37,730 nt of DNA from CAYSCZ01 sp964429655 (lineage in GTDB: Bacteria; Bacteroidota; Bacteroidia; Cytophagales; Cyclobacteriaceae): NCBI GenBank assembly GCA_964429655.1, contig CAYSCZ010000028.1, forward strand, positions 1-37,730, given 5' to 3'. Positions 23,966 through 33,200 of the stretch are shown here, piece by piece (positions within the stretch are counted from its first letter, which is position 1; each line of letters starts with the position of its first letter). Under the pieces are notes generated by a model. That model saw only the letters and a program-made list of their open reading frames with translations, did not search any database and was not told the DNA's origin. Made by a program: the position numbers and the translations under genes.

Positions 23966-25429
23966 TTGAAAATAATGAATTATATAACAACGATTATTCT
24001 AGGTATGCTATCGGGATTTATGGGATGTTTTATTTACATGAACACCATAAATCCTCAATTTATTAAGCCATCATATAACGAATCCAATGCAGACATAATC
24101 ACCACCAAAAACAAAAAAACAGTTACTAAGGATGAATCTGATGATACTGCTCAAGCCAAGGCTTACAATCAGATACCTCAAAACTTTGAGTTGGCTTCCA
24201 ACAACGCCACACAAAGCGTGGTCTTTATCCAGACGTTAAACAAATATCGCTCGGGTAGTTTATTTGATTGGTTCTTTGAACCTAGAACCTCAAAAAGAGT
24301 GGGTAGCGGATCAGGTGTGATATTTTCTCAAGACGGATATATTGTTACTAATAATCATGTGATAGAGGATGCAGATCAAATAAAGGTGATATTAGGGAAA
24401 AATTCTTATGATGCTACGCTTGTCGGCGCAGATCCATCATCTGACCTGGCACTTATAAAAATCGAGGATCAAAATCTAAAAAAAATCACATTGGGTTCAT
24501 CTCAGGAAGTTGAGGTGGGCCAATGGGTTTTGGCTGTGGGGAATCCTTTTAATCTAACTTCTACCGTTACGGCTGGCATAGTAAGTGCTAAAGGAAGGAA
24601 TATAAACCTACTAAGGGAGAAGTTTCCAATAGAGTCTTTCATTCAAACTGATGCAGCCATTAATCCCGGAAATAGTGGAGGTGCTTTAGTCAATATTAAA
24701 GGTGAACTGATTGGTATCAATACAGCCATTCTATCTCAAACCGGTTCATATGCAGGCTATGGATTCGCAGTGCCTGTTGATATAGTAAAAAAAGTTGTTA
24801 ACGATTTAATTAAATACGGGGAGGTTCAGAAAGCTTTTATAGGGGCTGATTTTATTGATATAGATAGTGAAATAGCTGAAAAATTGAACATTGAATCAAC
24901 TGAAGGTGTGCTGGTCACCTATATTCAAAGAAATGGATCCGCAGACAAAGCAGGTATAAACAAGGGTGATATTCTTTTAAGTTTGAATGGAAAAAAACTT
25001 AAAAACAAAACCGATCTGGAAGAATTATTGGCTTATAAATACCCTGGCGAAAACATTGAATTGATTGTCAAAAGAAATGGCAAAAGATTAACTAAAAAAG
25101 TAACACTCACCAATAAAGAGGGCACAACAGGTATAATTACAAAAAGTGTTGTGAAATCAGAATCACTGGGCGTGACCTTTGAGTCAGTTCCTAAAGTAGA
25201 GAAAGATTTGTTAGGAATAAATAGTGGTATCGAAGTAAAGGATATAGAAAGCTATGGCTTCTTCAGCAGATTAGATATCCCCGAAGGATTTATAATTACT
25301 GAAATAAACAATAATCAGGTTGAAACACCCGAAGAGTTGATAAAGATTCTTGAAAATATAAAAGGAAGAGTAATTATTAGCGGAGTCGACAGAAAAGGAA
25401 GAAAGCTATTCTATCCATACATTTTCTAG
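23966..25429 (+). CDS. DegP/HtrA-family periplasmic serine protease
   Basis: The 487-residue protein has an N-terminal hydrophobic segment (about 4-25), a signal anchor or uncleaved signal, and a linker. A trypsin-like domain follows with the full triad: His131 in TNNHVIEDAD, Asp160 in DPSSDLALIKI and Ser237 in NPGNSGGALV. Two PDZ domains follow, about 275-375 and a more divergent one about 390-485. Such proteases degrade or refold damaged envelope proteins. It is monocistronic, divergent from GH3-dxr-rseP. Its TAG stop directly abuts the dnaA stop on the other strand, with no base between them. Confidence 0.95.
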   Translation: MKIMNYITTIILGMLSGFMGCFIYMNTINPQFIKPSYNESNADIITTKNKKTVTKDESDDTAQAKAYNQIPQNFELASNNATQSVVFIQTLNKYRSGSLFDWFFEPRTSKRVGSGSGVIFSQDGYIVTNNHVIEDADQIKVILGKNSYDATLVGADPSSDLALIKIEDQNLKKITLGSSQEVEVGQWVLAVGNPFNLTSTVTAGIVSAKGRNINLLREKFPIESFIQTDAAINPGNSGGALVNIKGELIGINTAILSQTGSYAGYGFAVPVDIVKKVVNDLIKYGEVQKAFIGADFIDIDSEIAEKLNIESTEGVLVTYIQRNGSADKAGINKGDILLSLNGKKLKNKTDLEELLAYKYPGENIELIVKRNGKRLTKKVTLTNKEGTTGIITKSVVKSESLGVTFESVPKVEKDLLGINSGIEVKDIESYGFFSRLDIPEGFIITEINNNQVETPEELIKILENIKGRVIISGVDRKGRKLFYPYIF

Positions 25430-26848
25430 TCAGATACTTTTCATCTTAAGCTTTTTTCTGAGCTCATTGATTGAATTCTTGAATCGATTATCTATGTCTA
25501 TCATATCATTGACGGATTGTACAGCGTGGATCACGGTACTGTGATCCCTTCCTCCAAAATGATAACCGATAGATTTTAAAGAATGGTTTGTATACTCTTT
25601 GGCAAAATACATTGCCACCTGTCTGGCAATAACAATTTCTTTTTTCCTGGTCTTGGCCTTCAGTTCGTCCTGATCAACCTTAAAATACTCTGAAATCGTT
25701 TTTTGTATAAAATCAATACCTACTTCAGAATCAATATCCTGTACGATATTTTTTAATATCTGCTTGGCTAGTTCCAGATCAATATCTTTTCGCGTCAGTG
25801 AGGCATGGGCAATTAATGAAATCAAAACACCTTCCAATTCACGAATATTGGTATCCACACTATAGGCAAGATATTCAGAAACATCATCAGGTATGTAGAT
25901 TCCATCATCTTGCATCTTTTTTTGAACAATTGCCATTCTCGTTTCAAAATCAGGTTGTTGTAAGTCAGCTGTTAATCCCCACTTGAAACGTGACACCAGA
26001 CGCTCCTGAAGACCTTTTAAATCACGAGGTGCGCAATCAGATGTCATGATGATCTGTTTGCCATTTTGATGCAGATGGTTGAATATGTGAAAAAATATTT
26101 CCTGGGTTTTCTCTTTATCTTTTAAGAATTGAATGTCATCAACAATCAATATATCAACATTCAGGTAATAATTTATGAAATTCTGCACCTGGTTGTTTTT
26201 TAGTGCTTCTATGAATTGACTGGTAAACTTTTCGGAAGCTACATACAAAACAAATTTATCAATGAGACCATTTTTGATATCATTACCAATTGCTTGTATT
26301 AAATGGGTCTTACCCAATCCCACACCGCCATAGATCATCAAAGGATTAAACGATGTTACACCCGGTTTTTTAGCAACGGCATATCCCGCGGACCTGGCAA
26401 GCCTGTTACAGTCCCCTTCGATAAAAGTATCAAAAAGATATAGTGGATTAAGGTGTGAATCCTGGTGTTGAGAATCAATATCGGGTAATTCGAATGGGCT
26501 ATTGAACTTGCCATTTAATTCATATTTGCCGTTGGTGAATTTATTCGATGTCGACTTCTGATTGGAAAGATTTACAGAAAGTGGTTCTTTGCTATGGTTA
26601 CCTTTATCAATAATCACTGAATACTCCAACCTGGCCTGATCACCAATTTCTTTAATGATAGCTTCCTTCAGCAGGTGAACAAAGTTGTCCTCCAACCATT
26701 CGTAAAAAAATTGGCTGGGTACCTGAATTGTCAAAACCTGATTTTCAATATTTAATGGTTTTATGGGCAGGAACCACGTTTTAAAGCTCTGTTCGGGCAC
26801 TTTATCTTTTACGTACGATAAACAGTTATCCCACAATTGTTGGTGCAT
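25430..26848 (-). CDS. dnaA: Chromosomal replication initiator DnaA
   Basis: DnaA binds oriC and opens the duplex to start replication. The chain has domain I (DNCLSYVKDKVPEQSFKTWF), a polar linker, and an AAA+ domain with Walker A GGVGLGKT (174-181) and Walker B ILIVDDIQ (233-240). The C-terminal DNA-binding domain has the signature GGRDHSTVIHAV. I set the start at the ATG at 26848 because it is preceded by AGAAGAAAG and yields the usual short lead before the first Trp of domain I. A TTG at 26875 would add nine residues and is less likely. No cluster of TTATCCACA-type boxes is visible in the 254-bp spacer upstream, so oriC is probably elsewhere. Confidence 0.95.
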   Translation of the reverse strand: MHQQLWDNCLSYVKDKVPEQSFKTWFLPIKPLNIENQVLTIQVPSQFFYEWLEDNFVHLLKEAIIKEIGDQARLEYSVIIDKGNHSKEPLSVNLSNQKSTSNKFTNGKYELNGKFNSPFELPDIDSQHQDSHLNPLYLFDTFIEGDCNRLARSAGYAVAKKPGVTSFNPLMIYGGVGLGKTHLIQAIGNDIKNGLIDKFVLYVASEKFTSQFIEALKNNQVQNFINYYLNVDILIVDDIQFLKDKEKTQEIFFHIFNHLHQNGKQIIMTSDCAPRDLKGLQERLVSRFKWGLTADLQQPDFETRMAIVQKKMQDDGIYIPDDVSEYLAYSVDTNIRELEGVLISLIAHASLTRKDIDLELAKQILKNIVQDIDSEVGIDFIQKTISEYFKVDQDELKAKTRKKEIVIARQVAMYFAKEYTNHSLKSIGYHFGGRDHSTVIHAVQSVNDMIDIDNRFKNSINELRKKLKMKSI

Positions 26849-26968
26849 AGCGCTTTCTTCTATTGATTGGATCAATACTTCTTCAATATACTTAAATTAA
26901 CCGTTTTTTATTTTTGGGGAATATCAAATTTGAAGTAATTTTCAATAAGAAAAAAATACGAAAAGGTC

Positions 26969-26996
26969 TTGACTTTTTAATATCGTGCTTAATTCG
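26969..26996 (+). promoter_or_regulatory. Candidate Bacteroidota-type promoter for mutAB
   Basis: TTG at 26969-26971, an 18-bp spacer and TAATTCG at 26990-26996 resemble TTG-N18-TAnnTTTG with one mismatch in the second element. It would give a leader of about 100 bases before the mutA ATG at 27103. It lies in the spacer shared with divergent dnaA. I see no cobalamin riboswitch in the leader. Confidence 0.35.
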
Positions 26997-27102
26997 CAGT
27001 ATTGCTGGATTTAAATTTAATTATCTTGAAAAAATGCAATAGTAGATGGTAAGAAATCAAGAACAGATTTTAAATAAGTAATTTCACCTACAAAAATTTC
27101 AT

Positions 27103-28098
27103 ATGGTTCATTTAGATTTCTCCGAATTCTCATCAGTCTCAAAAGAAGAATGGTTGAGAAAGCTTTCTAAAGATTTTAAAGATGATAATGTTCAGATGCC
27201 TGAATGGGAATTGGATGGGGATGTTGTCAACATTTACTATGACAGTTCTGATCTGGAGCATATAAGAATGTCCAATGAATTATTTAAAGCTATCGAGCCT
27301 CCGATATTTTTAAGATACCTATCCGAGGATTACTTTCCGAATGTGGATATCCCAAAAGGAAATTACTTTATACGTAACCTAAAGCTGTCCTACAAGATTC
27401 AAGGTGCAATAACTAAAGACTCATTTATCGAATCGGATGATACCGATATCCTTGAATCCTATAAAGATATAACCTCAAATATACTTATTGATCAAAGCCA
27501 TAAAATTAATGAACTAAGTTTCACCCAAAGTTCAGCTTCAGTCAAAATAGCATACCGTCTTCCGGGTGAGCAATCCTCTAAACATGAGTTAGGCGCATTG
27601 TATGAGCAGCTCATTGATTTTATGAATGGAAAACTGGCCGGGGGTAACCTAGATAGCGACATGCTGGGAAAAGCAGTAATTCATGTGAAAGCCACCAATA
27701 AGTTTTATCTGGATATTGTTCGGTTGCGAACCTTAAGGTTTATGCTCTCAAAAATATTATCTCATTATGATAAAGCGCTTAAACCCTCTTCCTTTAAGAT
27801 AATTTTTGAAGTGCCTGTATTTTATTCAGAAGATGAATACAAAAATATTCTTAGTAATACCACAAATGCTTTGAGTGGATTTTTAGGAATGAGTGACTAC
27901 ATCGTACTTAAACCTTTTCAAAAAAGTAACCCTGTTTTTGCTGATCGAATCACAACCAATGTTTTCAATATTATTAATGAAGAGTCTCAAATATCAAAGG
28001 TAATTGATCCTGCGGGCGGATCATATTTCTTTGAATCATTGACATACAGTCTATGCAAAGCCAGTTGGGAATCATATCTATCAAACCAAAAGAATTAA
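27103..28098 (+). CDS. mutA: Methylmalonyl-CoA mutase small (non-catalytic) subunit, shortened
   Basis: The small subunit pairs with MutB to interconvert succinyl-CoA and (R)-methylmalonyl-CoA. Family traits seen are the opening FSSVSKEEWLRKLSKDFK, the middle LGALYEQLIDFMNGKLAGG, and KVIDPAGGSYFFESLTYSLCKASWE at the end, quoted in outline, which mirrors EIDPWGGSYHIEKLTGELCDNAW of the large subunit. At 331 residues it is much shorter than the well-studied small subunits of more than 600 residues. It has no C-terminal B12-like domain, and much of the barrel is missing or reduced. The frame is intact and mutB follows in the same transcript, so this looks like a reduced but retained partner, not a broken gene. 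Confidence 0.85.
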   Translation: MVHLDFSEFSSVSKEEWLRKLSKDFKDDNVQMPEWELDGDVVNIYYDSSDLEHIRMSNELFKAIEPPIFLRYLSEDYFPNVDIPKGNYFIRNLKLSYKIQGAITKDSFIESDDTDILESYKDITSNILIDQSHKINELSFTQSSASVKIAYRLPGEQSSKHELGALYEQLIDFMNGKLAGGNLDSDMLGKAVIHVKATNKFYLDIVRLRTLRFMLSKILSHYDKALKPSSFKIIFEVPVFYSEDEYKNILSNTTNALSGFLGMSDYIVLKPFQKSNPVFADRITTNVFNIINEESQISKVIDPAGGSYFFESLTYSLCKASWESYLSNQKN

Positions 28099-28103
28099 TC
28101 CTA

Positions 28104-30209
28104 ATGAACATACCAATATTTAATAATTTAACCTTTGATGCGCTTATTAATACTAATAATGATAATCAAGCGATTTCCTGTAATGGCAGGTCATTGGACA
28201 CTATCAAAGATATCCAAGGCTTTAATCACCTTCCATTTTCGGCGGGATTGCCCCCATATCTGAGAGGGCCCTATTCATCGATGTATTTTAAAAGGCCATG
28301 GACGGTAAGACAATATTCCGGCTTTTCTACAGCTAAAGAATCTAATGAATTTTACAGAAGGAATCTAGAAGCGGGACAAAAAGGATTGTCAGTGGCCTTT
28401 GATTTACCAACTCACAGAGGCTATGACAGTGATCATCCAAGGGTTGTCGGTGATGTCGGAAAAGCGGGGGTAGCAGTAGATTCTCTCCAGGATATGCAGA
28501 TTCTGTTTGATGGCATACCGCTGGAAAAGATGTCTGTTTCAATGACTATGAATGGTGCAGTAATTCCTGTAATGGCATTTTATATAGTGGCTGCGGAAAA
28601 GCAAGGGGTAAAACCTGAGCAGCTTAGTGGTACCATTCAGAATGATATCCTCAAAGAGTTCATGGTGAGAAATACTTTCATTTACCCTCCAAAACCTTCC
28701 ATGAAAATAATCGGGGATATTTTTAGCTACACCGCGAATAACATGCCTCGATTCAATTCCATAAGTGTAAGTGGTTATCACATGCATGAAGCAGGGGCAA
28801 CAGCTGAAATAGAGCTGGCCTTTACGCTGGCAGATGGGCTTGAATATATCCGAACAGGCTTAGATGCCGGGCTTAGTATTGATAATTTCGCGCCACGTAT
28901 CTCCTTCTTTTGGGGTATAGGGATGGATTTTTATACCCAGATTGCTAAAATGAGAGCAGGCAGACTGCTGTGGGCCAAGATTATAAAACAATTTAATCCT
29001 ACTAACCCTAAATCAATGGCGCTAAGGACCCACTGCCAAACATCGGGGTGGAGTCTTACCGAACAAGATCCTTACAATAATGTCACCAGGACTTGTATTG
29101 AAGCATTAGCTGCTGCTTTTGGTCATACCCAGTCATTACATACCAATGCCCTTGACGAAGCCATTGCATTGCCAAGTGACTATACAGCCAAAATTGCTCG
29201 TGAGACCCAACTCTTCCTTCAAAATGATATAGACATTACCAAAGAAATTGATCCATGGGGTGGATCATATCATATAGAGAAACTGACCGGAGAACTATGC
29301 GACAATGCATGGGGAATTATTCAGGAAATTGAAAAAATGGGTGGTATGGCCAAATCCATTGAGCAGGGTTATCCAAAACGTAAGATCGAAGAGGCCGCAG
29401 CCGAAAAACAAGCCAGGATTGAAAATCAAAGAGACATCATTGTTGGTGTAAATAAATATAAGTCGGATGAAGAGACGGCACTTAATTTATTGGAAGTCGA
29501 TAACGTAAAGGTTAGAAAAGAGCAGGTGGATCGGATCAATAAAATAAAGAATGAAAGGGTCACTGAAAAAGCAGAGCATAGCTTGAATGCCATAACAAAA
29601 AGTGCAGAAAGTGGGGAAGGTAACCTCTTGGAGCTGGCAATAGATGCCGCACGAAACCAATGTACCCTTGGGGAGATCTCTTATGCCATGGAGAAAGTTT
29701 TTAGCAGGTATCAGCCTCAGTCTTCCATTTTTACAGGGGTATATGCATCTGAAATGAAGGACAATGATATGTTTAATGAAGTTCAAAAACTAACGGATAA
29801 GTTCGAAGAACAGGAGGGACGGAGACCAAGGATATTAATTGCTAAAATGGGACAGGATGGACACGACCGGGGATCTAAAGTAATCGCTACAAGTTTTGCA
29901 GACCTTGGGTTTGATGTAGATGTAGGGCCATTATTCAGCACACCGGAAGAAGCAGCTACCCAAGCCATAGAAAACGATGTTGATATTATTGGAGTGTCTA
30001 GTCTGGCGGCAGGCCATAAAACCCTGATCCCACAATTAATCGAAGAACTAAAAAAGATTGGCAGTGAAGACATACTGATTGTTGCCGGTGGCGTTATCCC
30101 TCATCAGGACTATGACTTTCTATTCAGCAAAGGCGTACATTTTATTTTTGGGCCGGGAACATACATACCAAAAGCAGCCCGGGACATAATCACTAAACTT
30201 CTGGAGTAA
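28104..30209 (+). CDS. mutB: Methylmalonyl-CoA mutase large (catalytic) subunit
   Basis: MutB is the adenosylcobalamin-dependent catalytic subunit. The TIM barrel carries SGLPPYLRGPYSSMY-like and RPWTVRQYSGFSTAKESN blocks near the N-terminus, ISVSGYHMHEAGATAEIE with the active-site His, and GGSYHIEKLTGELC near the barrel end. The C-terminal B12-binding domain has the base-off ligand motif GQDGHDRGSKVIA with His587, then SSLAAGHKTL and AGGVIP. I chose the ATG at 28104, five bases after the mutA stop, which gives 701 residues. An earlier in-frame ATG at 28053 lies inside mutA and would add 17 residues that do not look conserved. No meaB chaperone or epimerase gene is close by. It serves propionate or odd-chain and branched-chain carbon metabolism. 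Confidence 0.96.
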   Translation: MNIPIFNNLTFDALINTNNDNQAISCNGRSLDTIKDIQGFNHLPFSAGLPPYLRGPYSSMYFKRPWTVRQYSGFSTAKESNEFYRRNLEAGQKGLSVAFDLPTHRGYDSDHPRVVGDVGKAGVAVDSLQDMQILFDGIPLEKMSVSMTMNGAVIPVMAFYIVAAEKQGVKPEQLSGTIQNDILKEFMVRNTFIYPPKPSMKIIGDIFSYTANNMPRFNSISVSGYHMHEAGATAEIELAFTLADGLEYIRTGLDAGLSIDNFAPRISFFWGIGMDFYTQIAKMRAGRLLWAKIIKQFNPTNPKSMALRTHCQTSGWSLTEQDPYNNVTRTCIEALAAAFGHTQSLHTNALDEAIALPSDYTAKIARETQLFLQNDIDITKEIDPWGGSYHIEKLTGELCDNAWGIIQEIEKMGGMAKSIEQGYPKRKIEEAAAEKQARIENQRDIIVGVNKYKSDEETALNLLEVDNVKVRKEQVDRINKIKNERVTEKAEHSLNAITKSAESGEGNLLELAIDAARNQCTLGEISYAMEKVFSRYQPQSSIFTGVYASEMKDNDMFNEVQKLTDKFEEQEGRRPRILIAKMGQDGHDRGSKVIATSFADLGFDVDVGPLFSTPEEAATQAIENDVDIIGVSSLAAGHKTLIPQLIEELKKIGSEDILIVAGGVIPHQDYDFLFSKGVHFIFGPGTYIPKAARDIITKLLE

Positions 30210-30240
30210 TTTTAGTATCTTTATATTAAAATATACTACC

Positions 30241-33200
30241 ATGAAATTTATTTTAAGGCTATTTGTATTAGTAGCCATTTTCATAGTGCCAATTTTTGGT
30301 CAATCTCAAACAGTAACCAAATACGACAAAAAGTTTAACAAATTATTATCAAAAGCTGAGGATAAGTTTTTTGATGGAGATATAGCCAAAGCCAGGAAAT
30401 ATACTAGTACGGTAAGGGAAAAATCCATTCAGAAACTTGGAATGAGTAATAAATTCTTAGCTTCCGCGGTCGTCAGGGAGTCTTATTATGACTTCTTTAT
30501 GGGTAATATCCGTAATCTCGATAAGGATCTTAAAGAGGCCATTTCCATTAGCAAATCCGTTGAAGGAGATGGATCTGTCTCTCATGCCGAGCTCTTGCTG
30601 GAAATAAGCAAAATATATAGTGAGTATGGCAACTATTTGAAGGCAAATGATTATTTGGAAGAAGTTAAAGAAATATACACCTCAGGACTTGGGTTATTTA
30701 CAGAAGAAAGAAAGGTGGAGTATGATTATCAGAAAGCTTTAATACTTGTCGGCAGAGGATTTTACAGGGATGCGCTGGAATTGATAGAGTCCTCGCTGGA
30801 GTTTTTTAAGCCAAAGGTTTACATTTTGGAAAAAGATGAAGCTGAAAAAATGGCTCGTAAGGTTGCAAATCTTATGATCACCAGGGCTGATGTTATGGGA
30901 AAAATGGGAGATAATCAAGCTGCTGATGCTGCCTTTATTGAAAATGATACCTGGATAAAAAAGTACATATCCAAGAATGATATCCTGGATTACAAGAACC
31001 AATTCTATAATTTAAGAATGCTGGATAAAGGTGGGTTAAGCGATGATGCCGCCGCAAAAATGTATAGAAAACTATATTACGGCATGGCAGCAAGATATCC
31101 TGGCCATTATTTAACAATAGAAATGAGGGAAAGGCTTATAAAAAGTTATTGGACTACCGAAAATCCGGCAGATATAAAAAAGCAGGAAAAAGAATACAGA
31201 CAAGCCATTAGAAAAACCTATGACAGGGAAAGCATATACCGGATTTATCCCGATTTACTTGATTATGAGAGTAATCTGAAGAAACCTCAGGATGTGGAAT
31301 CAGAACTCTACGAGTTTATTTCTGATGAGTCTATAATTCCAATGTACCATCCGATCAAGATTAAATCATTTAACTTTCTGGTGCGCCTGGCAAGGCTTAA
31401 TGGTAATCCTCAAAATGCCTCTAAGTATTTGAATGAAATAATGCAAATACAAAAACAATTGGTAGGCGTGGATGCACCTTTATATCATCTAGCTAAGATT
31501 AAACTGGCAAATCACCTATTTACTTATTCTGATGACTTTGAAAGAATTAGTAGAATTTATGAAGAAAGTTTTATCAATGTGGTAGAACCGGAAATGAATT
31601 ATGGACATGAAGATTACATTGACATTAGTAATAATATAGCGGCTTTCTGTAAAGAGACCGATGACTTCGAATCTGCAAATGCCAGACTTGAAGAATCATT
31701 ACTTGCAGCCAGAAAAAAATTCGACAATCAGGATCCCGATTATGCAAATGTTTTAAGCAACGTCGCTGATCTACAGATCGAAATGGGAAGATACAAAGAA
31801 GCACAGGAGAATATCGAAGAGGCGTATAGTATCTTAGACAATTCCGATTTAGCTATTGTTTATAGCTACCTGTCAAAATTAGCTGTTATTGACGCTAAGC
31901 TTTTGTTGGAAAAAGGTGAATATGACCTAGCTGAAGATAACATTGAATCTTCTCAAGAGGCAAGGCAAAAGATTGTATTGAATACTTCTTCAGATATTGA
32001 TACAGATGATTTGGCAAACATTTATTTGAAGGTAGGGTCCTATCAAACGGCTAAAGAAATCTTAAATGAATCCATAGAAGAGTACAAATTTTTATATGGT
32101 GATAATAGTCGAAGATTGATAAAGCCAAACCTTTTATTGGCCGAATATTACTTGATAACAGGGGATTATACCGAAGCAGAAACCCTAAGCAGAAATACTG
32201 AAAGTTTAATCATTAAAATATATGGAGAGCAATCAACTAAGCTATTAGACTATTTATTACTTATTTCCCGCATATACTCAACATTAGGCGACTATGAAAG
32301 ATCTATTGAATACCTGGAGCAGGCAAAAAATATTATACAAGAAAAATTTGGTGCGCAAAATGTTAAAATGGCCAAGGTTATAAATCAGTTGGCGTTAACA
32401 AAGTTCTACAATGGTGACCCATTGAGTGAAACAGAATCATTACTTAATCAGGCCGAAAAATTGATCGGCAATGAGTTGGGTGTTAAGATCCCGGCTTATG
32501 CTGATATTTTAAAGAATAAAGCTATCGTATATATAGCTGCAGACCAATTTGCCGCAGCAACTAATTACCTCGACCTGGCAGGTTCTATTTGGTCAGATAA
32601 AATTGGTAAAAGGAATAATATTAATGCTGCTACAGTGAGCATGCTAAAAGGAGATATTTTTTATGAACAAAGACAATATAATCGAGCGGATAATTATTAC
32701 GAAGCGTCCAAGAAGCGCTATGAAAAAATGTTCAATGACACACACCCTGAATATGTAAAAGTCCTATCGAGATTAAGTAAAACATATTTTATGAAGGGTA
32801 ATCGGTCAAAAGCAAAAAAATCTATAGAAGAGGTATTGGATAATTATCATGGCTTCATAAAAAATTATTTCCCTTCCTTGAGTGAACGTGAAAAAACAAA
32901 GTTTTGGAATACGATCAAACCGGATTTTGAATTTTACAATTCCATGATTATTGATGATTATGCGAATAATTCAAAAATGATCGCCGAGATGTATAATAAT
33001 GCATTGGTAACAAAGGCGCTACTTTTAAATTCGACACTAAAAATCAGGGAAAGAATTTTAAATAGTACTGACTACAAATTGAAAAGTTTGTTCAGTGAAT
33101 GGATAAGAAAGAAAGAACGGTTGACTAATGCTTTATCCATGACTGTAGAACAACTTGAAGAGAATAACATAAAAACTTCAAAGCTTGAAGAAGAAGTTGA

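Noticed and set aside
26876..27102. oriC or cobalamin riboswitch between dnaA and mutA
   Set aside because: No DnaA-box cluster and no recognisable B12-box or conserved stem pattern; only A+T-rich spacer and a promoter candidate.
28053..28103. Upstream ATG start for mutB inside mutA
   Set aside because: It would overlap mutA by 46 bp and add 17 residues without family resemblance; the ATG at 28104, just after the mutA stop, fits better.
29487..30073. Minus-strand frames opposite mutB
   Set aside because: Composition is that of reverse-complement shadows, and they overlap the conserved B12-binding domain.
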